From contig VIIQ02000303.1 in assembly GCA_007449985.2 (NCBI GenBank), forward strand, positions 20,001 to 84,000: a DNA stretch of 64,000 nucleotides, in the 5' to 3' direction. This document shows positions 37,044-44,197 of the stretch, one piece after another. How positions within the stretch are numbered: the stretch's first letter is position 1; every line of letters starts with the position of its first letter. The translations under genes were made by a program, and so were the position numbers. This DNA comes from Desmodesmus armatus. Lineage: Eukaryota; Chlorophyta; Chlorophyceae; Sphaeropleales; Scenedesmaceae. The notes beneath the pieces were generated by a model. The model made no database searches and was not told where the DNA came from. It saw only the letters and a program-made list of their open reading frames with translations.

Positions 37044-40000
37044 TTGGCATGTGTCTCGAACTCTGTACTGTCCATCCTCAAGCAGCTGCACAATGACAGG
37101 GCCGCCTGTATGATGCATTTGTGTCCAATGTCAGGGTCCCAGATGAGATGACACCCTTACAGGTGACGGCGCTAATCATTTTGCTGCTGTTGCTGTTGCC
37201 AATTACAACACTCGCACAAATATTCACTGCCCACCCCCTCCCCAACAGATGGACCCACCTTGGCTGTGAATGGCCAGTGAGCGGGGCTGCGTGCACCGCG
37301 TGCAGCAGCAGCGCTGGTGCTGGTGCCAGCAGACGAAGAAGCGGCACGCGCACCACCATTGGCCAGGGAGGGGCGGCGGGCTGTAGCGACAACAAAAGCA
37401 GCAACGTCAGCACAGCTGTCAATGTTGAAAATAGTTCCACTTCTGACTGCATCATGCAACATGTTGACGCAGCTGAATGCATACAGATGCTACGAACAGG
37501 GGCAATGGCCTGACCGCTGCTGCAAGTTCTTAGGGTGTCACTGTCATGACAGGAACCCCCCCCCCCCCTTGCCAAATCCCCCCCCCTGCCAATCCCCCTC
37601 CCCCCTCCCCCAAAACCAGTAAGGTTTAGGTCGTCTCAACTGCCATGAGCTCCTTCAGCCATGTGGTCTTTCACGCAGGGACTTCAACGCCCGCCCTGCC
37701 ACTCAGCCCCCCCCCCCTCTCTCTCCCCCTCCCCCACTATTCTCCCCACTCCCCAAACCCCAAAGGGTTCATGTCGTCTCACCAGCCATGAGGTCCTTCA
37801 GTCTCTTCTCAGCCTGCCTGCTGTCATCATTGGCTGACTCACTGCGGTTCACAGCCTGGACAGCAGCAGCAGCAGCAGCAAGAGAAGCAGCAGCAGCACG
37901 TCAGAGTTGCCAACATGATTGCACAATCATTGTGCACCCTGACGTATTGTGTCATGTACTGCACACCCAGGTCCCTGGCAAGCACAATCACCACCCTCCC
38001 AAAGCTGCCGCACCCTGCACCCCCCCCCCCAAAGCACACATACCTGGATGTCAGCCAGGGCCTGTTTGTACAGTCCCTGCTTCTCCAGTGCCTTTGCCCT
38101 GCTGCGCAGCGCCTTGCTGCTGCTGGGGGACGCCTCAAGGGCAGCACTGCACTCCTTCACAGCATCCTTGAACCTTCAGACAGGCAAAGAAGGAGGGGGG
38201 GGGCAGGTCAGCATCAGGATGGTATGCAAGTATAAGGTAAGTCACAAGGGAGGGGGGGGGGGGTAGTGCCTTGCTGCTGCTGCCCCGGGGGGACGTCTCA
38301 AGGGTAGCACTGCACTCCTTCACAGCATCCTTGAAACTGGGGGCAGGAAGATGGGGGGGGGGGGGTGTGAGTCAGCAGTGTCAGCATCAATACTTGGTGG
38401 TGGACCTAAAACACGGGGAGTGACAGCTGGGGGAAGGGGGGGGGGAGCGTTGCACAGCCGCAAGACAAGGTGGCCTGAAGGGCAGCACTGCACTCCTTCA
38501 CCGCATCCTTGAACGGGGGGGGGGGGGCAGAGAGGAGAGTGGGTCAGCAATATTACTGGGTGAGGTGTTGGTAGTGGTGGTGATGATGGGCGGGTGGGTC
38601 AGCATCATATGGGGGTGTTGATAGGGGGGGCATTGTAGGGGGCAGTGCACACCCGCAAGGCATCCTGTCTACGAGTTTTATCAAGGTGGCTTCCAGCGCA
38701 GCACCACACTCCTTCAATGCACCCTAGAACATGAGGGAATGGGAAGGGAAGGGTGTCAGCAGCGATCAGGAAAGCCCATCTCGTGTCTGCCGTTGCAAGG
38801 AACCTGTGCTGCTGCTTACTGACATCATGAAGATGCCTGGAAGGAGCAGGTGAGGCTCTCTGCAGCAGCTGGTCAGGAAGTAAATGGCTGATTGCAAAGA
38901 ACTGCTAAAAGGACCGTCCCCTAGACAACAGATGCTGCTGTGCCCGAGAGCCTGTCAAGGCTGTATAGAGGGAGGACACGGCCAAGGCGCCTGCTGGGGA
39001 GGCTATGGTTGACTTAAACAAGGGCCGCTGGGGAAGCTGTGCTGGGACGGTGTTAGCAAGGTGGACACCCCCCCCCCCCCCCCCGACAAACCCACGCACG
39101 AACATGAGGAATGTTCTGGTAAGTGCCCCTGCAAGCAGCCTGTGCCGCTGCTGCCTCATCTAGTCAAATTGAATGTGGACGAGGTGGAGCAGCAGCAGCA
39201 CAGGCACACTGATAGGGCTATACATGATGAGAGCGACTGGCCAAGATGACTGTGTTGGCCCCTGGGACAGTTTGGATCGGTAAACCAATGGGCAGCCACA
39301 GAAGCTGTACTTAGTGTTGCAAGGTGGATGCTTGGTGGTGCTTGAAGGTGTCCTCCCCCCCCCCCCCCCCCCCTCAACCGCTGCCCCCCCCCCCCCCCAC
39401 CCAGACACCCCACACAAAACCGCACGCAAACCATCCTGTATGTGCCCCTGCAAGCAGCCTGTGCTGCAGCTGCTTCGTGTGATCCATTGCTTCTTGGAGC
39501 CGCTCGGCAGCAGCAGCACAGGCACCCTGCAAAGGCGGAGAGGAAGCGACTGGCCGACTACATTGGGCTGCTGGGAGGACTCAGGTACACTCACCAACGG
39601 CACCACAGGTAAGAGCGACTGGCCGAGATGACTGCGTTGGCCCCTTGGGCAGCTTATTTGGCTCAATCAAACAAAGGCCCGCTAGGACAGCCATGCTGGG
39701 CGGCTGCCAAGATGGATCCAAATCCCAAGGGGTACCTCCACATCCCCCCCCCCCACCCCCACCCACCCACCCACCAAAAAACACACACACCCGGCCTCAT
39801 CACTGAAGTGCCCCTGCAAGCAGCCTGTGTTGCTGCTGCCTCATCTGGTCCCTTTCACATGGAGAAGATGGACAGCAGCAGCACAGGCACCCTGCTATAC
39901 AGGATGGCAGCGTACAGGACAATGTTGGTCCCCGGGCAGCTTTAGATTGAACAACCAATGGGCAGCTATGCATGATATTGCGACGTGCAAACAGAAAGTC

Positions 40001-43000
40001 AGAGACTTACCATGAACAGCAGGACAGGCCCCTTGCAGGGGCTTCACAAATTCAGACTGGCCAACGCTCCCTGAGGGCTTTACCCCCCCCCCCCCCCCCC
40101 CCCGCCCCGCCGCCCAACCCACACACCCACACACCCAGTCCGGTGCCTGTTGAGCAGGGTACAGGGTACACAGCCTCCCTGCAGCAGCTGAACACCATCA
40201 CACTTGCCAAGGGTGCTGTCTATGCCAGCAGGGACACCCCCCCCCCACCACCACCATCACCACCACCACAACCGACACCCATAAGAACCCATGCAGCACC
40301 CATAAGAACCCATGCAGGGAGATGAGGAGGAGCAGCAGCACAGCCTCCCTGCAATGGCTACACAGGATCACACCCAGACACCCACTCACCCACCCCACCC
40401 GTCACCCACAGAACCCGTGTCTGCAGAGCAGGGTGGTTTCCCCTGCTGCTCCTTCACCCCCTCCATGAGGATTTGAAGGCAATGATGAGCAGCAGCACAG
40501 CTCCCTGACATGCCTACACAGGATCACACTTGCCAGGGCTGCTGCCAATGGCAGCAACAACAGCACCCCCCCCAAATCCCACCCGCCATGACCACCACTC
40601 CACCCACCCACCCGCCCGATCCCATGCTTGCTGAGCAGGGTAGCTTCCCCTGCTGCTCCTACATCACCTCCATGAGGATTTGAAGGTGATAATGAGCAGC
40701 AGCAGCAGCACCGCCTCCCTGCAATGGCTAACACAGGATCAACACTGCCAAGGCTCCTGCCAAAGCCAGCAGCAACAAGCCCCCCCCCCTAAAAAAACAC
40801 ACGCAACCCCCCCCCCCCCCCAGCCCACCCTCCCACCGGATCCCGTGTCTGCAGAGCAGGGTGGCTTCCCCTGCTGCTCCTGCATAACCTCCGCATCAAG
40901 ACAATGCATGAGCAGCAGGACAACCTCCTTGCAGGGCAGAACACAGTCACACTGGCCAAGGGTACTACGTGTGATGGCCTTGAAGGTTTTTGTTGTGGCG
41001 CCCACCCAACACTCACCACCTCCGTCACACCTTATTCGAGCGTCCAACCAAACACCATGCAAATCCTAATTCCCTTGTGCCCCCCCCCCTTCACATCACC
41101 ACTTACTTGCTGAGGCCCATCAGGCAAGCTGCCTTGTTACTCAGCAGCCCCCCCCCCCCCAAAAAAACCACGTGGAGCACCCCCCCCCCAACCCACTATA
41201 CACTCGATTGCTGTGTGCCACATGAGGTTTTCTGCCTTGTTGCAGGGCAGGCGCTGCACCCTCTTTCCCCCCACCTGCAACCAACACCACAGCCCCCCCC
41301 CCCCCCAAATTATAAGACAACAGCAAAGAATCCACTCACTTGCTTAGCCCCATCAAGCATGCTGCCTTGTTGCACAGGAGGTCGCTGCGCTCGCTGTGGC
41401 CCTGTGGCAGCATCTTCATGGCAGCCTCATACTGCTCAATGGCACGCGCCCAGTCCTTCTGGGCAAAGAGGCTGTTGCCCTCAGACTTGAGCACAGACAC
41501 CTTGCGAACAACCTGGGGTAGGGGAGGGGGGAGGGGGGCAGGAATGCAGTGTGTGTTGGATGTCAAGGGGTGGTGGGGCACATAGGGAGCAAACATACTG
41601 TTGCCATCAGACTTGAGCACTGACGCCTTGCGAGCAACCTGTTGGTCAAGAGGGGGGGGGGTGGAGCAAGGGCAGTGCACACGTTGATGAGTTGTTGAGC
41701 AGATGGTGGGGTCGGAGGGGGGGGGGGAGCAGGGATTTTATTGCTGGCAGCACTGGGCGTGATTCTCAAACAAGGCACCAGCCGCACAAGACACACGGGG
41801 GAGGAGGGAAAGGGGTGTACAGGTGACACTGCTCCATTGCAGTCCACTCTCAACGACCACTGCTGCAGCTGTTGGGTGGCCCTTCTAACACATTGACGGA
41901 CACCCCAACAGCTGCTGCAGCGGTCCTACTGGGATTGTACTGCGGGTAGTGCCAGTGCGCCGTGTACCTCTCACCATCACTAACAGATCAATGTTGGCAC
42001 GCATCAAAAGCAAAAGCAAAAAGCCAGGTAGTGTGAGGAGTAACATCTTGATGCAGAGGGGAGGGGAGGTCACAGGTGTGATTCTGGAGCGCGCTGGTGC
42101 CCATCGGCAGTTGCCAGCGGCAGTTGCCAGCGGCAGACGATGTGGAGGGGAAGGGGGGGGGGGGGGGCTGCAGGAAACCGTCCCTTCATAGCATTCCAAA
42201 GGACTACTGCTGCGGCTGTTCAGGTGCCGCTTCCAACACAGGGATCTGCACCCCAACAGCTGCTGCAGCGGTACTTCAGCTGTTCTGAAGGGATGTCAAT
42301 GTGCTGTGTGTGCCTCTTAGCAACATGAGCAAGCAACGCTGACTGCACAACTGAAAGCAGACGAAAGGGGTGGTGAGGTGTAGCCAATTGATGCTGAGAA
42401 AAGGGGGGGTGATGGCGCCACTGTGGAGCCCAATGCACCATCCAGCACAAATTAAGCGATGCCACATTGCATCAGAGGTCCTACTGTATTGATAAGCTCC
42501 TAGTGTCCTTTTGCTGTGCAAAACAAAGGGCTGCCATCACGACAGCAGCAGGGCATTCAAACCGGCAAGCATCTGAAAATAAGCAACCGACGGTAGTGCG
42601 AGGTGTAACCTGTCGATGCTGAGGGAGGGGAGGTGATAGCGTCACTGTGGAGCCCGATATACCACCCAACACAAATTCAGCGATGCCACATTGCATCAGA
42701 GGTCCTGCTGTATTGATAAGCTCCTATTGCTCATTTGATGTGCCCATGTGCAAAACGCAGGGCTTCCAGCAAGACAGCAGCAGGGCAATCAGGCAGCATG
42801 TGAGGGGCTGCATGTCGCAAGAGACGGCGCAGCCCCACACGTGCTGCCTGAAAACTCCAGTGCTCTTGGCTTGCATACAACACCACTGCCCTGTTGACGA
42901 TAGCTGTATCCCCTACATAATACTAGTAAGTAAATCATCAAAGCCCCTGGGGTTGGGAGAGTGGCGCATGCAGCTTGTCAGTATGTACTTTAGCATTTTG

Positions 43001-43892
43001 GGTCGAGGGCTCATCCTGCCAGACAGATGATGTTGCGGTCACAAACTTCCTAGCCGCCAGCATCTTGTCAGTAGGTGTGTCGGCAGGACAGTAGCCTGGT
43101 GCAGGTACCCCTGCAGGTAATGCTACACGGGCATCTTCAGACTGCTGGCCATGCTGCCACAGGCCCTTGCCGATGCTCGTGCCATCGTGCACCAAACGTG
43201 CTCTCACCGGTGTTGTGACAGTGGCGAAGAGGGTGGTTTGAGGTGCAATGATGCAAAGGGCGCAGAGATGATATGTATCGTTCTGGAGCCCGCTAGCCCA
43301 CGCAGCACCAGTCCACTGTAGATAGAATGCATCAAAGGGCCCGCTGCAATGATAGGGTCACTCCACTATACATATGCTGTGTAACGATATGACACGTGCA
43401 GCTACCAGTAGGTGTATCAGCAGGACAGCAGCTTGGTGCAGGTACCCCTGCATGTCTTCCTGCGGGGGACCAGCACCAGGGTGCTTTGCTGCTGTCGCAG
43501 GCATTGACGAGCATATGTGCCATGCATAGTGCTCCTTTATCGTGACAAAATGTATGACACAGGCTCTTGATACTGTTGGGAGCCAGGGAGGATGTGATCA
43601 TAAGCCAGGCCACACTAGGCCTGCACACGCTGCCTTGCTGCCTTGTACTACAACACCACACCTAGTGCCCCACACCCCGCAAGATCGCGCATACAGCTAT
43701 GCATAAACAAAAGGAAACTATTCCCGCTTTGTGACCGTGCAATGCGCATTCATGCAGGGACGTGGACCACAAAATCGGGACACTGCTGCCACGAGGGAAC
43801 ACGGCCGCTGCTGCCGCTGCTGAGCGCACCTCGTCATCGACAGCGGGTGCTCCAGGCGACTTGGGAGTCGGGCTCTTCTTTCCCTTGGCCAT
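22309..43892 (-). CDS. PB1-TPR co-chaperone-like protein of the plant PHOX/CLMP1 type
   Basis: Exons, 5' to 3': 43892-43830 (MAKGKKSPTPKS), 41512-41340 (TPR, EGNSLFAQKDWARAIEQY), 38173-38044 (TPR, SKALRSRAKALEKQGLY), 37855-37783, 37380-37259, 36985-36889 and 36410-36316 (PB1, ending in RYIDAEGDAVTITGRNDLQ), 36001-35931, 35620-35502 (Gln-rich), 34987-34896 (IDDWLVDLIQMVKETAG), 32265-32095 (SEEAQPLFDKAAARFQEIA), 31032-30884 (SLDVKPDYFDALSYMAG), about 25744-25593, 24752-24662, 24290-24124 (Ser/Ala-rich), 23259-23104 (MHGNTLYEWSQMLA), 22488-22309 (PEPEPEP tail, stop TAG). About 700 residues. TPR, then PB1, then a second helical region is the order of plant PHOX/CLMP1 proteins, which are linked to chloroplast positioning and chaperone binding. 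Exons 8 and 9 are each one base short in a six-base homopolymer, and exon 25744-25593 is out of frame. Function by homology only. Confidence 0.85.
22875..23042 (-). pseudogene. Two donor-edge echoes of the MHGNTLYEW exon
   Basis: The end of exon 23259-23104 (AEKDIRAALKNHTE plus donor) recurs at 22969-23042, nearly complete with GLFRESGYAEKD, and at 22875-22922, shortened to LLRAALKNHTE. Both keep GT donors, and both lie downstream of the full exon. Confidence 0.85.
23407..23797 (-). pseudogene. Two acceptor-edge echoes of the MHGNTLYEW exon
   Basis: The start of exon 23259-23104, with its CAG acceptor, recurs near 23493-23407 and 23797-23712. Each reads MHGNTLYEWSQMLAA and SVLDEA, then breaks off into poly-C. 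Both lie upstream of the full exon. If used as acceptors they would not reach a matching donor. Confidence 0.85.
23518..23612 (+). repeat. G-rich minisatellite (GGGGGAC)n
   Basis: About ten units of ACGGGGG in direct tandem ending in a run of about 18 G. It lies in a PHOX-like intron, with the G-rich strand on the non-coding strand. It could form G-quadruplexes as DNA. Confidence 0.9.
24838..25001 (-). pseudogene. Two acceptor-edge echoes of exon 24752-24662
   Basis: The exon start encoding Ala-Gly-Asp-Val-Lys-Ser-Ala-Gly-Lys-His recurs near 24872-24838 (AGVVKPAGKH) and 25001-24968 (AGNAKSAGKH). Both lie upstream of the full exon. The copies stop after the Lys-His codons. Confidence 0.8.
25357..25904 (-). 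pseudogene. Echoes on both sides of exon 25744-25593, all frame-damaged
   Basis: An acceptor-side copy at about 25904-25840 and a donor-side copy ending at 25357 flank the middle exon. The acceptor copy is intact for AKAAAKLLQKPMPPVD but has an extra base before it. The middle exon has the earlier part intact (ALESDRAKAAAKL) and then lacks a base. The donor copy reads EALAKI and then a donor. No single copy is open from end to end as assembled. Confidence 0.65.
26105..26960. other. AT-richer stretch inside the PHOX-like intron, nothing recognised
   Basis: 26340-26690 has longer A/T runs and fewer triplet repeats than its surroundings. It contains opposed short frames (26364-26603 +, 26357-26599 -) with no recognisable product. 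It might be an old insertion. Confidence 0.35.
26971..28060. repeat. About 300-bp tandem repeat, four copies
   Basis: A core with TTGGTGCCAAGTGCTGGGAGG recurs at about 26971, 27278, 27573 and 27880 (periods about 307, 295 and 307). Each is followed after 40-50 bp by ACTGTGCAACAACCTG, which is partly complementary to the core, so each unit can form a hairpin. The array sits in the long intron of the PHOX-like gene between exons 31032-30884 and 25744-25593. Confidence 0.8.
28575..28771. repeat. Near-perfect palindrome, 94-bp arms and 9-bp loop
   Basis: Arm 28575-28668 is the reverse complement of 28678-28771 with four mismatches by my reading. The loop is 28669-28677. Both arms contain GGATCCCCCTCCACAGTGCC and its complement. 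It is intronic to the PHOX-like gene, so it would be a long hairpin in the pre-mRNA. Confidence 0.9.
28839..29110. mobile_element. MITE-like element, 22-bp terminal inverted repeats and CTA target duplication
   Basis: The left end 28839-28860 begins GGGGTCCACCGCAAACC, and the right end 29089-29110 is its exact reverse complement over 22 bp. Beyond that both sides have a related G/C-rich block and GGTGACGC. The element is flanked by CTA at 28836-28838 and CTA at 29111-29113. It is 272 bp long, has no open frame, and holds internal CCTAAAACGG repeats with G-runs. A 3-bp duplication suits PIF/Harbinger- or CACTA-type elements; the ends are not CACTA. Confidence 0.75.
29122..29191. repeat. Short perfect hairpin, 21-bp arms
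   Basis: 29122-29142 (begins CAGGTTGTTGCAAAG) and 29171-29191 are exact reverse complements with a 28-base loop. It directly follows the MITE-like element and shares the GTTGxTGCxAAGTGCTG core with the neighbouring long repeats. Confidence 0.85.
29537..30620. repeat. About 250-bp tandem repeat, five copies
   Basis: A core with GCTGCCAAGTGCTGCGAGTG recurs at about 29537, 29782, 30058, 30286 and 30518. It is followed by CAGGAAGATG and by CACTTGCAACACTGTAGCGCC, again partly complementary to the core. Its core resembles that of the array at 26971-28060, so the two arrays probably share an ancestor. Confidence 0.75.
31081..31357. repeat. Two (CAG)n microsatellites next to PHOX-like exon 31032-30884
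   Basis: Runs of about 24 and 27 CAG triplets at 31080-31151 and 31278-31357, separated by an acceptor-edge echo of the exon (31199-31232, encoding Leu-Ala-Asp-Thr-Pro-Trp). On the gene strand they are CTG runs in the intron upstream of the exon. Confidence 0.9.
31860..32022 (-). pseudogene. Donor-edge echoes of exon 32265-32095
   Basis: The exon end encoding Gln-Val-His-Met-His-Lys-Ala-His plus its GTGAGG donor recurs at about 31986-32022 with GTGATG, and in worn form at about 31860-31893. Both lie downstream of the full exon. Confidence 0.7.
32363..32972. pseudogene. Acceptor-edge echoes of exon 32265-32095, two direct and two inverted
   Basis: The exon start encoding His-Ile-Asp-Leu-Gln-Asn-Asp-Ala-Tyr recurs on the gene strand at about 32420-32363 and 32865-32809. 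Related copies on the opposite strand lie at about 32648-32700 and 32925-32972 (CACCTGCAGAACCATGCC and CAACCTGCAGAACCATGCC). Direct and inverted copies can pair, making a stem of about 50 bp around 32809-32972. Confidence 0.7.
33467..33570. repeat. Foldback, arms of about 44 bp
   Basis: CAACTGTCAAGCTTTGG at 33467 pairs with CCAAGCTTGGCAGTTG-like sequence ending at 33570, and CACAACGTGCTTATG pairs with CATAAGCACGTTGTG. The loop is about 17 bases. It lies in the PHOX-like intron between exons 34987-34896 and 32265-32095. Confidence 0.75.
33616..34420. repeat. Array of three related foldbacks, about 310-bp period
   Basis: Left arms at about 33616, 33934 and 34238 (core CATGTGCATTGTGCTGGCC) pair with right arms at about 33741-33789, 34064-34110 and 34369-34420. 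Stems are about 50 bp with a few mismatches, and loops are about 75-85 bases. The third also contains a nested pair around GATGGGCTCAT and ATGAGCCCATC at 34310-34350. Confidence 0.75.
34668..34815 (-). pseudogene. Two donor-edge echoes of exon 34987-34896
   Basis: The exon end (MVKETAGLDPDK and the GTGAGT donor) recurs at about 34769-34815 and 34668-34705, with about 100-120 bp between copies. Both lie downstream of the full exon. The nearer copy is almost identical. Confidence 0.85.
35255..35500 (-). pseudogene. Donor-edge echo of the Gln-rich exon 35620-35502
   Basis: The exon end (CAGCAGCAGAAGCAG then GTGAG) recurs at about 35336-35385, with the flanking intron duplicated too (CAGAACACGCC against CAGAACGCCC). 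The echo contains an in-frame TAG in one reading, so it is not a usable exon. Confidence 0.7.
37003..37041. repeat. (CAG)n microsatellite before the first PB1 exon
   Basis: About 13 CAG triplets on the + strand, immediately upstream (gene sense) of exon 36985-36889. On the gene strand this is a CTG run just before the TTGTCAG acceptor. Confidence 0.85.
37633..37665 (-). pseudogene. Donor-edge echo of exon 37855-37783
   Basis: The exon end Leu-Lys-Asp-Leu-Met-Ala and the following GAGACGAC of the intron recur here as CTGAAGGAGCTCATGGCA, with the donor changed from GGTGAG to GTTGAG. It lies downstream of the full exon. Confidence 0.75.
38270..38730 (-). pseudogene. Three acceptor-edge echoes of the second TPR exon
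   Basis: The start of exon 38173-38044 (FKDAVKECSAALEASP) recurs at about 38336-38270 (FKDAVKECSATLETSP, with a strong CCCCCAG acceptor), 38516-38470 and 38729-38697. The copies decay with distance from the full exon, and all lie upstream of it. Confidence 0.85.
39110..39975. repeat. About 340-bp tandem repeat, three copies
   Basis: Units with TGCCCCTGCAAGCAGCCTGTG, CAGCAGCAGCACAGGCAC and a GGGCAGC tail start near 39121, 39442 and 39807. The second is longer. They lie in the intron between exons 41512-41340 and 38173-38044. Confidence 0.75.
40160..40990. repeat. About 190-bp tandem repeat, five copies
   Basis: Units with GCCTCCCTGCAATGGCT, then ACACAGGATCACACTTGCC and a poly-C stretch recur near 40168, 40342, 40500, 40709 and 40924, with AGCAGGGTGGCTTCCCCTGC between several of them. 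Same intron as the 340-bp array. Confidence 0.7.
41105..41638 (-). pseudogene. Echoes on both sides of the first TPR exon
   Basis: An acceptor-edge copy at 41638-41599 (ARKASVLKSDGNS) ends in its own GTATGT donor and lies upstream of exon 41512-41340. A donor-edge copy at about 41147-41107 (NKAACLMGLSK, donor GTAAGT) lies downstream. The upstream copy is a possible micro-exon of 40 nt. Confidence 0.8.
42050..43460. repeat. Diverged repeats in the first PHOX-like intron
   Basis: A block with CGATGCCACATTGCATCAGAGG and CTGTATTGATAAGCTCCT is present at about 42408-42520 and 42630-42745, and related pieces start near 42060 and 43265. TGGTGCAGGTACCCCTGCA with an upstream CAGCAGGACAG occurs at about 43085 and 43423. 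No coding exon was seen in this intron between 43830 and 41640. Confidence 0.65.
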
Positions 43893-44197
43893 AGCTGCTC
43901 TCCTGCTGCTCCTAGGATGTGACTACGTGTGTGGTGACACCGAGCAGCGAAGGGACAGAAGGCAGGTTGACAAGAAAAACAACGCAGCAAAGAACAATTG
44001 AAGACGGAGGTGGACACCTGTCGTGGGCTCTCTGCAGATAGACTGATCGAAAGTTCTCACACAGTCGTCTGGGTTTCTGGCACAGGTCCAATGGCACTCA
44101 ACAAACAATCCTGCGCGTTTTATTTGTTTTGATTGCGCCGATGTGAGGCTTCTGCTATAGTTGCGCCACAGTCTGTCTGATCAGCAGATTCAGTCCA
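43893..44197. promoter_or_regulatory. Divergent promoter region, PHOX-like / EngB-like genes
   Basis: Only 305 bp separate the two outward-facing start codons. This stretch lacks the triplet and poly-G/C repeats that fill the genes on either side. No TATA box is obvious. Shared control of the two genes is inference. Confidence 0.5.

Noticed and set aside
36476..37096. Pro-rich + strand frame of about 206 codons
   Set aside because: Made of poly-C runs opposite the PB1 exons; an artefact of C tracts.
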